Of a stretch of DNA of 64,000 nucleotides, positions 1 to 9,576 are shown piece after piece. The position numbers were made by a program, and so were the translations under genes. The stretch comes from Deinobacterium chartae (GTDB lineage: Bacteria > Deinococcota > Deinococci > Deinococcales > Deinococcaceae). A model generated the notes under the pieces. It did no database searches, was not told the DNA's origin, and saw only the letters and a list, made by a program, of their open reading frames with translations. The stretch lies in assembly GCF_014202645.1 (NCBI RefSeq), contig NZ_JACHHG010000004.1, positions 248,001-312,000 of the forward strand, given 5' to 3'. Numbering within the stretch: the stretch's first letter is position 1; each line of letters opens with the position of its first letter.

Positions 1-678
1 GCAGGCGTGAATCACCTGAACCGAGTAGTCGCCGTACAGACCCTCTTTGCCGAACAGACCCTCGAGGATGCCCGGAACGTTGCGGTTGAGCATCAAGCTG
101 CCCTGCGAGCCGCCCATCACCAGCACGGTGAGCGGACCGCTTTGCAAGTTCAGGCGGGACAGGGCTTCGTGCCGTTCCAGGCGCGCTTCGCGCACCGGCA
201 TGCCGACTTTTCGAGCGCGGGCGGCGGGCACGCCGCGCACCTCGTCGAAAGCGGTGGTGACCACCCGGGCCGCGCGCAGCGCCAGGCGCTGGGTGAGGCC
301 GAGACGGGCGTTCTGTTCGTGCAAGAGGGTCGGAATGCCCAGGGCCTGGGCCGAGAGCACGCCGGGCAGGCTGGCGAAGCCGCCGAAACCCACCACGGCG
401 GCCGGGCGCAGGCGCCGCAGAAACGCGCGCGCCTCGCCAAAGCCCCGGGCGGCCCGCCAGACCTGTTTGGGGTCAGGGCGGCTGCGGTCGATTTTTCCGG
501 CGCTGACGCCGTGGAAACTCAGGTTCTCGGTCTGGGCGATGCGTTCTTCCATGCCGCCGCGCTGGCCGATCATGGCGGTCGCGTAACCGCGCGCCTCGAG
601 TTCGCGGGCAAGGGCGACCGCCGGATAGATGTGTCCTCCGGTACCGCCGGTGGAAAGAACGATGGTGGGCTTGATCAT
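1..678 (-). CDS. murG: MurG, lipid II-forming GlcNAc transferase (3' end cut by window)
   Basis: Transfers GlcNAc from UDP-GlcNAc to lipid I to make lipid II at the inner face of the membrane. The 226 visible residues cover the N-terminal acceptor domain and the start of the C-terminal domain. The glycine loop STGGTGGH is at residues 9-16, LLHEQN lies near residue 125, and MGGSQGS opens the donor-binding half. The ATG is at 676-678. TACCTT and TATAAA sit just upstream, so it may have its own promoter. It lies 63 bp after the MNIO gene and is separated from ftsW by a foreign-looking block. The last third of the protein is outside the window. Confidence 0.95.
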   Translation of the reverse strand, partial: MIKPTIVLSTGGTGGHIYPAVALARELEARGYATAMIGQRGGMEERIAQTENLSFHGVSAGKIDRSRPDPKQVWRAARGFGEARAFLRRLRPAAVVGFGGFASLPGVLSAQALGIPTLLHEQNARLGLTQRLALRAARVVTTAFDEVRGVPAARARKVGMPVREARLERHEALSRLNLQSGPLTVLVMGGSQGSLMLNRNVPGILEGLFGKEGLYGDYSVQVIHAC

Positions 679-741
679 CGCTTTATAAGGTACACGTTTT
701 AATGCGGCTGGGAAGGACGATTTTGTTCATGAGGCCACCGC

Positions 742-1572
742 CTAGAGGACCAGTGGGCTGCGGTAGGGCGCTCCGGCCAGGTGGCGGCGCAGGGTGTCGA
801 GCCGCAGCAGCTGCTCGAGCAGGTCGCGGCGTTCGCGCTGGGCCAGCGGGCCGCTGCTGGCGCACAGCCCCAGGTACTCGAGGGTCAGGGTGCGCGCGGC
901 GGGCAGGCGCGGCAGAATGCGCTCGAGCAGCGCGTAGTCGCCCTCGAGCAGCGCGGCGTGACGGTCGCGCAGCGCGCCGCGCTCGAGGCGGGTTCCGGAG
1001 ACGTGCACCTCGACCACCCGGCCCAGCGGGAAGGCGGCGAGGTAACGCCCCAGGTCCTCGCCCAGGTGCCAGGCGGTCACGCGTGCGTGCGCGAGGTCGA
1101 GCAGCAGGCCGCAGTCCGAGGCGGCCAGGGCTTCGCCGATAAAAGCCGGGTCCGCGATCCACTCGGGGCGCTGCGGGCCGCAGAAAGGAACGTTTTCGAG
1201 CAGCAGCAGATCAAGACCGCTCGCGCGGCGCAGGTCGCGCGCGCCGCGCACGACCGCCTCGAGCACCTGTTCGGGGGTGGGCGGCGTTTGCCCGGGAGAC
1301 AGGCGCAGGTCCAGGTGAACCGAGAGGTAGGGGGTGCCGCTTGAGACGACCTGTTCGCGCAGGATTTCGGGCTGGGGCAAGACCGGGTCGGTGACCGAGT
1401 AGTTCTGGGGGCTCCAGCCGTGCAGCAGCAGCGGGCGCAGGGCCCGGGCCCGCTGAACCTCGCGCGGGTCGCGCGGTGGCGAAGGGTAGTGGAGGTAGTC
1501 GATGGGAAAGTCGGGCTGTTCCGCGAGAAGGGTCAGCAGGGCGGGGACGGCGTTGGCAGCGAGTCGCAGCAT
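742..1572 (-). CDS. MNIO-family (DUF692) multinuclear non-heme iron enzyme
   Basis: A 276-residue TIM-barrel-type protein resembling the DUF692/UPF0276 family, now called MNIO. Known members (MbnB, TglH, ChrH) use two or three iron atoms to modify cysteine-containing peptides. Candidate metal ligands appear in the expected order: H51, H86 (SVHLD), E126 (LLLEN), D159 and H162 (LLLDLAH), H169, H190 (VEVH), D203/H205 (DRH) and E232 (LEY). The ATG has a GGGAG ribosome site. Characterised members sit beside a precursor peptide and a partner protein; none is visible here. The neighbours are murG downstream and a divergent P450. Assignment is by pattern, and the substrate is unknown. Confidence 0.72.
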   Translation of the reverse strand: MLRLAANAVPALLTLLAEQPDFPIDYLHYPSPPRDPREVQRARALRPLLLHGWSPQNYSVTDPVLPQPEILREQVVSSGTPYLSVHLDLRLSPGQTPPTPEQVLEAVVRGARDLRRASGLDLLLLENVPFCGPQRPEWIADPAFIGEALAASDCGLLLDLAHARVTAWHLGEDLGRYLAAFPLGRVVEVHVSGTRLERGALRDRHAALLEGDYALLERILPRLPAARTLTLEYLGLCASSGPLAQRERRDLLEQLLRLDTLRRHLAGAPYRSPLVL

Positions 1573-1674
1573 GAGGGCTCCCAGGGATCCTGAGTGTATT
1601 GAGTATATTACACAACTTACACATCATAGGATGATGAGGCGGGAAACACACTGCCGCCGGCCAACCCAAGCGAG
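1573..1674. promoter_or_regulatory. divergent MNIO/P450 intergenic region
   Basis: Short AT-rich region between the divergent MNIO and P450 genes. It holds TAATATACT-like elements reading toward the MNIO gene near 1600-1610. TTACAC occurs twice in tandem, 3 nt apart, at about 1608-1622. This could be a shared operator, but no family-specific site is recognised. Confidence 0.3.
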
Positions 1675-1680
1675 TAATCT
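1675..1680 (+). promoter_or_regulatory. leaderless-type -10 (TAATCT) of the P450 gene
   Basis: TAATCT ends 6 nt before GTG 1687, which decides the start in favour of 1687 over the in-frame GTG at 1681. Confidence 0.5.
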
Positions 1681-1686
1681 GTGGGC

Positions 1687-2934
1687 GTGAAGTTGCCCAC
1701 CCTCGAGTTCGACCTGAACGCCCCCGCCTTTGTCCAGAACCCGTACCCCACCCTGGCCGGGCTGCGCGAACAGACCCCCGCCTTTTTCGAACCCACCTGG
1801 AACAAGGTGTTCTTCACCCGCTACGAGGACATCAGCACCATCTTGCGTGACAGCCGCCGCTTCGGCCGCGCCATCACCCACATCCTGTCGCGCGACGAAC
1901 TCGGCTGGCCCGCCCCCGACCCCAGGCAGGCCGCCTTCGATGCCTTCCAGGAAAACCACCCGCTCGACAACGAGCCGCCGCGCCACACCCGGTTGCGCTC
2001 GCTGGTCGCCAAGGCTTTTACCCCCTCGAGGTCCGAAGCGCTGCGCGGCCGCATCGAGGGACTGGTCAACCGCAGCCTAGACGCCCTCCGTGAGCGGGAG
2101 AGCTTCGATCTGGTGCGCGAATACGCCGAGCCGCTGCCGGTTGCGGTGATCGCCGAGCTGCTCGGAATACCCGAGGAGCTGCGGCCGAAGCTGCGCCCCT
2201 GGTCGGCCGCCATCGTGAAACTCTACGAACTGGGCTACACCGAACAGCAGCAGCGCGCGGCCAACACCGCCGTCCTCGAGTTCAGCGCCGCGCTGCGCGA
2301 ACTGGCCGCCCTGCGCCGCCGTGACCCCAAAGACGACCTGATCACCGCGCTGGTCCAGGTCGAGGAGGCCGGGGACCGGCTCAGCGAGGACGAGCTGATC
2401 GCCACCTCCATCTTGCTGCTCAACGCCGGACACGAGGCCAGCGTGAACGGCCTGACCGGCGGCGTGCACGCCCTGCTGCGCCAACGCGAGCACTGGGACA
2501 CCCTCGTTCGCGCCGCGCGGGCGGATGCACCCCTGGAGGTTTTCAAGGCCGCCGCCGAGGAACTGCTGCGCTTTGATACCCCGCTGCCGATGTTCGAGCG
2601 CTGGGTCCTCGAGGACTGCGAGGTGGGCGGCGTCCCGCTCCAACGGGGCCAGGAGGTCGCCCTGCTGTACGCCAGCGGCAACCGGGACCCGCGCAAATTC
2701 GCCCGTCCCGATGAGATCGTGCTGGACCGCACGCCCAACCCGCACCTCACCTTCGGCCTGGGCATCCACTACTGCCTGGGCGCTCCGCTGGCCCGCCTGG
2801 AGCTCGGCGTGGCGCTGCGCGCCCTGGTGAGCGGCTTTCCCGACCTGCGGCTGGCCGACGAATCCGCTCCGGCCTGCTACGGGGGCGGCTTCGTGATCCG
2901 GGGCATCGAACGCCTCGAGGTGGTTCCCCGCTGA
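1687..2934 (+). CDS. cytochrome P450
   Basis: A soluble bacterial P450 of 415 residues, a heme monooxygenase that needs separate electron-transfer partners; no ferredoxin or ferredoxin reductase is in the window. It shows the I-helix oxygen-binding segment AGHEAS, the K-helix ExxR (EELLR), and the heme loop [10 protein letters not shown] with the proximal Cys near residue 363. There is no signal peptide or membrane anchor, and the length is normal for the class. It is divergent from the MNIO gene and its stop overlaps the putative CTG start of the HAD gene, so those two are probably co-translated. Substrate cannot be predicted. Confidence 0.95.
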   Translation: MKLPTLEFDLNAPAFVQNPYPTLAGLREQTPAFFEPTWNKVFFTRYEDISTILRDSRRFGRAITHILSRDELGWPAPDPRQAAFDAFQENHPLDNEPPRHTRLRSLVAKAFTPSRSEALRGRIEGLVNRSLDALRERESFDLVREYAEPLPVAVIAELLGIPEELRPKLRPWSAAIVKLYELGYTEQQQRAANTAVLEFSAALRELAALRRRDPKDDLITALVQVEEAGDRLSEDELIATSILLLNAGHEASVNGLTGGVHALLRQREHWDTLVRAARADAPLEVFKAAAEELLRFDTPLPMFERWVLEDCEVGGVPLQRGQEVALLYASGNRDPRKFARPDEIVLDRTPNPHLTFGLGIHYCLGAPLARLELGVALRALVSGFPDLRLADESAPACYGGGFVIRGIERLEVVPR

Positions 2935-3584
2935 ACGCCTCGTCTGCACCGGACCGCAGCGTCATCTTCGACTTCGACGGTACGCTGGCCGACTCGGCCA
3001 GCGTGGCTGTAGCGCTCTACAACCGCGTGGCCCAGCCGCGCGGCTGGGGGCTGCTCACGCCGGAAAACCTCGAGGAACTGCGCGGCCTGTCCATGCAGGG
3101 GCGCTTTGTCCGGCTGGGCATTCCCCCTCGCGCCGTGCCCGCGCTGGTCGTTCGGCTGATCCGCCTGTACCGGGCAGAGGCAGCCCGCGTTCCCCTGCAC
3201 CCCGGTGTGCCCGAACTGCTGCGCGACCTGCGCGCGCGTGGCTACCGGCTGTTCGTGGTGTCTACCAACGCCGAGGAGACCATCCGCGCGGTCCTCGCCC
3301 GTCACGGCCTCGAGCAGGCGGTCGAGGAGGTACGCACCAGCGGCCGCCTGTTCGGCAAGGGACGGCTGCTGTCCGGTCTGCTGCGGCGTCACCACCTGCT
3401 GCCTCAGCGCAGCGTTTACGTGGGCGATGAGTTGCGCGACCTCGAGGCGAGCCGCCAGGCGGGACTGCGCTTTGTCGCCGTGAGCTGGGGCGTGGATACC
3501 GCCTCTGGACTGCAGCGGGCCGGGCCCGACGCCCTGGTTCACCATCCTGCCGAGATCACCCGTTGGCTCGAGTCCTGGGCCTGA
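2931..3584 (+). CDS. HAD-superfamily phosphatase (phosphoglycolate phosphatase-like), CTG start
   Basis: A 217-residue HAD hydrolase. Motif I, DFDGT, is at residues 14-18, motif II is VVSTN, a motif III lysine is present (GKGR), and motif IV is GDELRDLEA. The first standard start, GTG 3003, would delete motif I. Upstream in frame there is no ATG, GTG or TTG, only a CTG at 2931 whose CTGA overlaps the P450 stop and which follows GAGGTGG by about 10 nt. A rare CTG start with translational coupling is the simplest reading; a sequencing error is the alternative. Substrate unknown, probably a small phosphate ester. Confidence 0.85.
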   Translation: MNASSAPDRSVIFDFDGTLADSASVAVALYNRVAQPRGWGLLTPENLEELRGLSMQGRFVRLGIPPRAVPALVVRLIRLYRAEAARVPLHPGVPELLRDLRARGYRLFVVSTNAEETIRAVLARHGLEQAVEEVRTSGRLFGKGRLLSGLLRRHHLLPQRSVYVGDELRDLEASRQAGLRFVAVSWGVDTASGLQRAGPDALVHHPAEITRWLESWA

Positions 3585-3622
3585 GGGCCCTCGCCCCGTG
3601 TGCTGTCTTGGCGGCGGTACCC

Positions 3623-3651
3623 TTGAGAAAATTCATTCGCCGGTTTACGGT
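3623..3651 (+). promoter_or_regulatory. promoter of the MliC-like gene
   Basis: TTGAGA (3623-3628), 17 nt, then TACGGT (3646-3651), ending 6 nt before ATG 3658. Textbook spacing with a leaderless-type start. Confidence 0.6.
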
Positions 3652-3657
3652 CAGGAT

Positions 3658-4032
3658 ATGAAAATGCTGCGTCCCGCCCTGCTGCTCTCCGCCCTCGTTG
3701 CCGCTTCGACCGCTCTGGCCGCCCCGGCCGAGCAGATCACCTACCGCACCGTCCGTTACGTGTGCGAACGCAACACCCCCCTCGAGGTGAAGTACGTCAA
3801 CTTCGGCACCCAGGGCCCCGACTTCGTGGTGCTCACCTACCGGGGGCAGCAGTACGGACTGGCTCAGGCCCTCAGCGGCAGCGGAGCGCGTTACGCCAGC
3901 CTGTACGGCCCCACCCCCGGCGACGGCGGCCTGGAGTGGTGGACCAAGGGGAACGGCGGTACGCTCAGCAAGTTCGCGCCCGGCAGCTCGAGCGACACCA
4001 TCCCGCTGCTGAGCAACTGCCGTCAGCGCTGA
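3658..4032 (+). CDS. secreted MliC-family lysozyme-inhibitor-like protein
   Basis: A 124-residue exported protein. The signal peptide ends at about residue 21 (ALA then APAEQ), with no lipobox Cys, so it resembles periplasmic PliC more than the lipoprotein MliC. The mature part has the family pattern: an early Cys in YVCERN, V-x-Y strands, the SGSGARY loop, then EWW-x-KG, and a second Cys (SNC) near the C-terminus that can pair with the first. Characterised members block C-type lysozyme by inserting the conserved Ser/Lys loop into the active site. Here it sits inside the cell-wall region and would protect peptidoglycan. Function is inferred from family. Confidence 0.72.
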   Translation: MKMLRPALLLSALVAASTALAAPAEQITYRTVRYVCERNTPLEVKYVNFGTQGPDFVVLTYRGQQYGLAQALSGSGARYASLYGPTPGDGGLEWWTKGNGGTLSKFAPGSSSDTIPLLSNCRQR

Positions 4033-4043
4033 GATACCCGCAA

Positions 4044-4076
4044 GCGGGGACGCGAGCACCGTGCTCGCGTCCCCGC
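4044..4076. terminator. palindrome between convergent MliC-like gene and ftsW
   Basis: Perfect 16-bp arms (4044-4059 and 4061-4076) around a single base. No U-tract on either side. Probably terminates both genes. Confidence 0.6.
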
Positions 4077-4102
4077 GCCTTTCTCGCGCCGACAACGTGC
4101 AC

Positions 4103-5233
4103 TCAGTTTGCTCCGCTCGCGGCCTCCTCGAGGGTGGGTTGCGTGGCGGGCTTGCGCCCTCCTTTCTCGCGCCGCACCTCGCGCAGGGCCGCGTGGATCA
4201 GCGCGAAGGCGAGGGCCGTGGCAAACTGCCCGGTTCCGCCCCACGACACCATCGGCAGCGGAATGCCGGTGACCGGAAAGATGCCTGCGGCCACCCCCAG
4301 GTTGATAAAGGCCTGGCCCACGATCATGTACATCGCGCCGCTGGCCATCACGCTGGCCCCGTGCAGCTCGGGGGTGAGTTGCCTGCCCGCGACCACCAGC
4401 TCGGCGGCCGACAGTCCGCTGTGCACCACCAGCCAGTAGGCCAGCAGCAGGATCACCACCCCGATCAGCCCGGTGGCAAAGGCGATGGACGCCACGATCA
4501 TGTCGGTGTGTCCGGCCGGAACGCGGTACTTGGGCGCGTCGACCCCCAGACCCCACAGGCCGCCCTCGGTCATGGCGCGGCGCGCGGCGAACAGCTGGTA
4601 CCCCTCGTTCTGCCGGGTGTCCTCGCCCTGCACCGTGCGCACGTGCCCGGTAAAGCGCTCCACGATGTACGGGTTGCGCTCGAGGTAGCCGCTGACGAAG
4701 GGCATGCCCGCCAGCACCACGAAGATCACCACCGCCGAGATCGAGGTGAAGCGCACCCCGGCCGCGAACATCATCACCAGTCCCAGCGAAAAGATCAGCA
4801 CCGAGGTGCCCAGGTCCGGTTCGAGCAGCACCAGCAGCGTGGTCGAGCCGATGATGAAAATCGCCCCCAGCAGCTTGCGCTGCACGCCCTTGCGGGCAAA
4901 GAACGACCCCAGCATCAGGATCAGGCCCAGCTTGGCCAGTTCCGAGGGCTGAAAGCGGATAAAGCCCAGGTCCAGCCAGCGCTTGACCGGCGAGTCGTTG
5001 CCGCCCTCGCCGAGAAAAAGCGTCGCAACCAGCAGCAGCAGCGTGGCGCTCCAGAAGTACGGGGCCAGCTTGAGCAAGAACTTCACCGGCAGCCTCGAGG
5101 CCAGGAAGGTCAATGCGATGGCGGCGACGGTGAAGGCAAAATGGCGCGGCACGAGGTCCGGTTCGGCGGTGGCGATGCCGATCAGTCCCAGCACCGCCAG
5201 CAGCACCTGCGCGATCAGGAGGTTGACGCTCAC
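4103..5233 (-). CDS. ftsW: FtsW/SEDS peptidoglycan glycosyltransferase
   Basis: A 376-residue polytopic SEDS protein that polymerises lipid II with a partner class B PBP at the septum. About ten membrane segments are visible, with the family signatures RWLDLGFIRFQPSE, LLVLLEPDLGTS and PVTGIPLPMVSWGGTG. Placement next to murD and mraY favours FtsW over RodA. The start is GTG 5233, chosen because TAGAGT ends 6 nt upstream, giving it a promoter separate from the mur operon. A hairpin separates it from murD, and a long palindrome follows its stop. Confidence 0.9.
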   Translation of the reverse strand: MSVNLLIAQVLLAVLGLIGIATAEPDLVPRHFAFTVAAIALTFLASRLPVKFLLKLAPYFWSATLLLLVATLFLGEGGNDSPVKRWLDLGFIRFQPSELAKLGLILMLGSFFARKGVQRKLLGAIFIIGSTTLLVLLEPDLGTSVLIFSLGLVMMFAAGVRFTSISAVVIFVVLAGMPFVSGYLERNPYIVERFTGHVRTVQGEDTRQNEGYQLFAARRAMTEGGLWGLGVDAPKYRVPAGHTDMIVASIAFATGLIGVVILLLAYWLVVHSGLSAAELVVAGRQLTPELHGASVMASGAMYMIVGQAFINLGVAAGIFPVTGIPLPMVSWGGTGQFATALAFALIHAALREVRREKGGRKPATQPTLEEAASGAN

Positions 5234-5239
5234 GCCCTT

Positions 5240-5245
5240 ACTCTA
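5240..5245 (-). promoter_or_regulatory. leaderless-type -10 (TAGAGT) of ftsW
   Basis: On the minus strand TAGAGT ends 6 nt before GTG 5233. Confidence 0.5.
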
Positions 5246-5280
5246 CAGAACATTCGCTCCAGACGCGCGTTTTCATGAAA

Positions 5281-5313
5281 GCGGGGCGGGCAGGCGTGAC
5301 CTGCCCGCCCCGC
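5281..5313 (-). terminator. hairpin after murD
   Basis: Perfect 14-bp GC arms (5281-5294 and 5300-5313) with loop CGTGA, between the murD stop and the ftsW promoter. No U-tract. Confidence 0.55.
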
Positions 5314-5328
5314 CCCGCGTGCCGCGCT

Positions 5329-6632
<1,304 letters not shown>

Positions 6633-6633
<1 letters not shown>

Positions 6634-7559
6634 CACTGCGCTCCTGACATCAGCGCCCAGGCCAGGGCGGTGGTAATCATGGTGATCATCCAGAAGCGGC
6701 CGGTGACCTTGCCTTCTTGCCAGCCGCCCAGCTCGAAGTGGTGGTGGATCGGGGTCATACGGAAAAAGCGCTTGCCGCCGGTGCGGCGGAAGTAGGCGAC
6801 TTGGATCACCACCGACAGCACCTCGGCGATGGGAACGATGGCCACCAGCGGCAGGTACCACGTATAGCCGTACAGCACGTACAGGGCGGTGGCCGCCGCC
6901 CCCAGCGCGTGCGAGCCGGTATCCCCCATGAACACCGAGGCGGGGCGCAGGTTGAACCACAAGAATCCGCCGATGGCCCCCAGGGTGATCGCCGCGACCG
7001 GCGAGATGGCGACCAGGGGCAGCAAGACGATGGCGGTCACCCCGCCGGCCAGGCCATCGAGACCGTCGGTGAAGTTGAAGGCGTTCACGGCCCCCACCAT
7101 CAGCAGCATGTAAAAGGGCGCGTCGAACCAGAAGCCCAGCCCCGGCCAGCTCAGCGGCGAGAGGTTGGCGGCGGCCACGCCGAAAGCGGCGCCCACGATG
7201 AACTGCATCGCGAACTTCTCGCGGGCGCGCAGGCCGGTAGAGGTCGGCCGCCCGGTCAGACGGGCCCGCACCTTCAAGAAATCGTCGATGAAGCCGATGA
7301 CCCCCATCAGGACCGCCGAGGCGATGACGACCAGTTCGGCCTCCTGGAACTCGAGGCGTCCACCGATGACGCCCAGGCCCCATACGGCCACGATGGCCAG
7401 CAGCAGCGGAACGCCGCCCGCCGTGGGCGTGCCCTCCTTGACGACGTGGGCGCTGGGGCCGTCACGGCGCACGGTCTGGCCCCAGCCGCGCCGTTTGGCG
7501 ACCGAGATGAACAGGCCCACCAGGAACCACGACAGCAGCATCGCATACACAATGTTCAT
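6633..7559 (-). CDS. mraY: MraY, phospho-MurNAc-pentapeptide translocase
   Basis: A 308-residue, roughly ten-helix membrane enzyme that moves phospho-MurNAc-pentapeptide onto undecaprenyl phosphate to form lipid I. Conserved cytoplasmic loops are intact: GFIDDFLK near residue 90 (Asp-Asp for Mg2+), NAFNFTDGLDGLAGG, NLRPASVFMGDTGSHALG, and PIHHHFELGG with the histidine cluster. Its ATG overlaps the preceding lipoprotein stop (ATGA) and its stop overlaps murD. This puts lipoprotein, mraY and murD on one coupled transcript. Confidence 0.97.
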
Positions 7560-8326
7560 GGGTTTCCTCCCGGGCCCGTGAAGTTCGGATCAAAGGTTTC
7601 GAGCTCTCCGGCAGCATTCACGCCGATCAGCAGGTTCTGAACGAGGCCGATCAGCTGCGAGCGGCTGCGGACGCGGGCCCGCAGGCCCCCGGCTGGATCA
7701 TAACGCTCGAGGTAGCCTGCGTGCAGGCGGTAAAAGCCGTTTGCGCCATACACGGTCGGGTCGGGCAGGGCGCGCACGCCCTGCGGGGTCTCGACCAGGT
7801 ACAGCGGGGTCAGCGGCAGGTCGCTGAAGACCAGCTCACGGAGGCCCGCCGAGACGCGGTAGAGCCGGTCCTCGAGCAGGACGTAATCCAGCCCGTCGGA
7901 GGCACTCAGGACCGCGCGCGGCCCCTGATCGAACTCGAAGCCGGCCAGGGCCCCCTGCGCGGTGAGGACGCTGCCGTTGGGGCGGTAGGCGTAACGGGCG
8001 CTCAGGTGCGTGATGGCGCCCACGTCACGCACCTCGGCGGGGCCTTCGGCGCGCAGCAGCCACCCGGACGACGGAACCGCCATCCACGCGGCCCCGTCCC
8101 ACCAGTTCACCGCGCTGACCGGACCGGGCGCACCCAGCGGACGGACCTTGAGGCTGGGCAGCTCGGCCACGAAGGCCTGGCGACCGTTGGTCCACACCAC
8201 CCCGTCCGTGCTGAAAGCCCCGCGCAGCGGCGCGGTCTGGCCCCGAGGAACCGCCTGCTGCGGCGCGCAGCCGACCAGCGCCAGGGCGGCCAGGCCGGGC
8301 AGGGCCAGGGCGTACGGGCTACGCAC
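7556..8326 (-). CDS. lipoprotein of unknown function inside the mur operon
   Basis: A 256-residue protein with a short hydrophobic start and a lipobox LALVGC (Cys near residue 20), so it is probably lipid-anchored. The rest is beta-rich with repeated strand-turn units (VVWTNGRQAF, YVLLEDRLYRV, YLERYDPAGG) suggestive of a small propeller; this is a guess from pattern. The start is GTG 8326 inside the end of murF, preceded by GGAGGC. It is coupled to murF upstream and mraY downstream, so it is made in step with wall precursors. No specific family is recognised. Confidence 0.75.
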   Translation of the reverse strand: MRSPYALALPGLAALALVGCAPQQAVPRGQTAPLRGAFSTDGVVWTNGRQAFVAELPSLKVRPLGAPGPVSAVNWWDGAAWMAVPSSGWLLRAEGPAEVRDVGAITHLSARYAYRPNGSVLTAQGALAGFEFDQGPRAVLSASDGLDYVLLEDRLYRVSAGLRELVFSDLPLTPLYLVETPQGVRALPDPTVYGANGFYRLHAGYLERYDPAGGLRARVRSRSQLIGLVQNLLIGVNAAGELETFDPNFTGPGGNP

Positions 8327-9563
8327 GCTGCGCCTCCAGCAGCGGGCTCAGCACCCGCTCGAGGCGCACGCCCCTCGAGGCTTTGAACAGCACGGTGTCC
8401 CCCGGACGCAGTTCGGCGGTGAGGGCCGCGACCAGCGCCTCGACCGTCTCGAAGGGACGGTCAGAGAGCAGCGATGCGCGGTCGCCGAAGCTGTAAACCA
8501 CGTCGGCGTGCGCGCGGGCGAACGCGGCGATCTCGCGGTGGAAGTGATCGCTGTCGGGGCCCAGTTCGCGCATTTCGCCCAGCACCGCAACGCGCCGTCC
8601 CGGGTAGCGCGCCAGGGCCTCGAGGGCCGCGCGCATCGAGAGCGGATTGGCGTTGTAGGTGTCGTCGATGAAGGTGATCGGCCCGCGGTGCACCCGGTAA
8701 CGTCCGCCCGGCACGTCCACGTCGCGCAGGCGCGCGGCGGCCGTGGGCAGGTCCAGGCCGAGCTCGGCGGCCAGGGCCAGGCCGAGGACGGCGGCTTCGG
8801 CCACCACCGGGCTCGCGGCGGGCAGGGTCACGTCCACCCCGCGAAAGCGGAAACGGGCCGCCTCAAGGTCGGTGTGCAGGTTCTCGCCCCCGTAGCTGGC
8901 CCCTTCAAAGCCGTAGGTGGGTACGCCCGGGTAGAAGGCAGCGGCCTGCACGCTGACGAGGCCCGCGCGGCGGGCCTGCAGGATGCCGCCCTTTTCGCGC
9001 GCCACGCCCTCGACCGAGCCGAGGGCCTCGAGGTGCGACTCGCCCACGGCGGTCACGATGCCGTAGTCGGGGGAGACCAGCGCCATCAGTTCGGCCATCT
9101 CGCCCGGGCGGTCAATGCCCATCTCGACCACCAGCGGACGGTCCTCACCCGCGTGCTCGAGCAGGAAGCAGGCGATGGCGTCGAGGGTGTTGAGGTTGCC
9201 CGGGGTTTTCTCGGCGCCCAGGGCCGCCGCCGCGTACTCTTTGGCGGTGGTTTTTCCGACGCTGCCGGTGATGCCCACCACCGGGTGCGCGTGCGTGTCG
9301 CGCGCGTGCCGCGCCCAGGCGCGCAGGGCCGCGCGTGCGTCGGGTACCTGCACCGCGCGGGGCAGGTCGAGGTCGGTCAGCACGAAGGGAGCTCCCGCCT
9401 CGAGGGCGGCCTGGGCGTAGTCGTTGCCGTGCGCGGTTTCGCCGCGCAGGGCCGCGAAGGCCGTATCAGGGCCGGCCTCGCGTGAGTCAAAGGTGATGCG
9501 CCGCGCGGGGCGCGCGTCCGGATGAACGCGCGCCGCCAGCGGCAGGGCCTGAGGGTCGATCAA
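8319..9563 (-). CDS. murF: MurF, D-Ala-D-Ala adding ligase
   Basis: A 414-residue ATP-dependent ligase that completes the UDP-MurNAc-pentapeptide. ATP-binding GITGSVGKTTAKE is near residue 96, followed by NLNT, EMGIDRPGEM, the central AVGESHLEALGS and DDTYNANPLSM, then the C-terminal GEMRELG segment. The start is TTG 9561-9563 with AGGAGAG five bases before it; no better in-frame start is seen. It lies 13 bp after yloV and overlaps the lipoprotein gene by 8 bp. Confidence 0.95.
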   Translation of the reverse strand: MIDPQALPLAARVHPDARPARRITFDSREAGPDTAFAALRGETAHGNDYAQAALEAGAPFVLTDLDLPRAVQVPDARAALRAWARHARDTHAHPVVGITGSVGKTTAKEYAAAALGAEKTPGNLNTLDAIACFLLEHAGEDRPLVVEMGIDRPGEMAELMALVSPDYGIVTAVGESHLEALGSVEGVAREKGGILQARRAGLVSVQAAAFYPGVPTYGFEGASYGGENLHTDLEAARFRFRGVDVTLPAASPVVAEAAVLGLALAAELGLDLPTAAARLRDVDVPGGRYRVHRGPITFIDDTYNANPLSMRAALEALARYPGRRVAVLGEMRELGPDSDHFHREIAAFARAHADVVYSFGDRASLLSDRPFETVEALVAALTAELRPGDTVLFKASRGVRLERVLSPLLEAQRA

Positions 9564-9576
9564 GGCAGCTCTCCTG

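Noticed and set aside
683-730. 15-codon minus-strand frame (MNKIVLPSRIKTCTL) between the MNIO gene and murG
   Set aside because: Considered as an MNIO precursor peptide because of its single Cys. Too short, only one Cys, weak ribosome site, no leader-core pattern.
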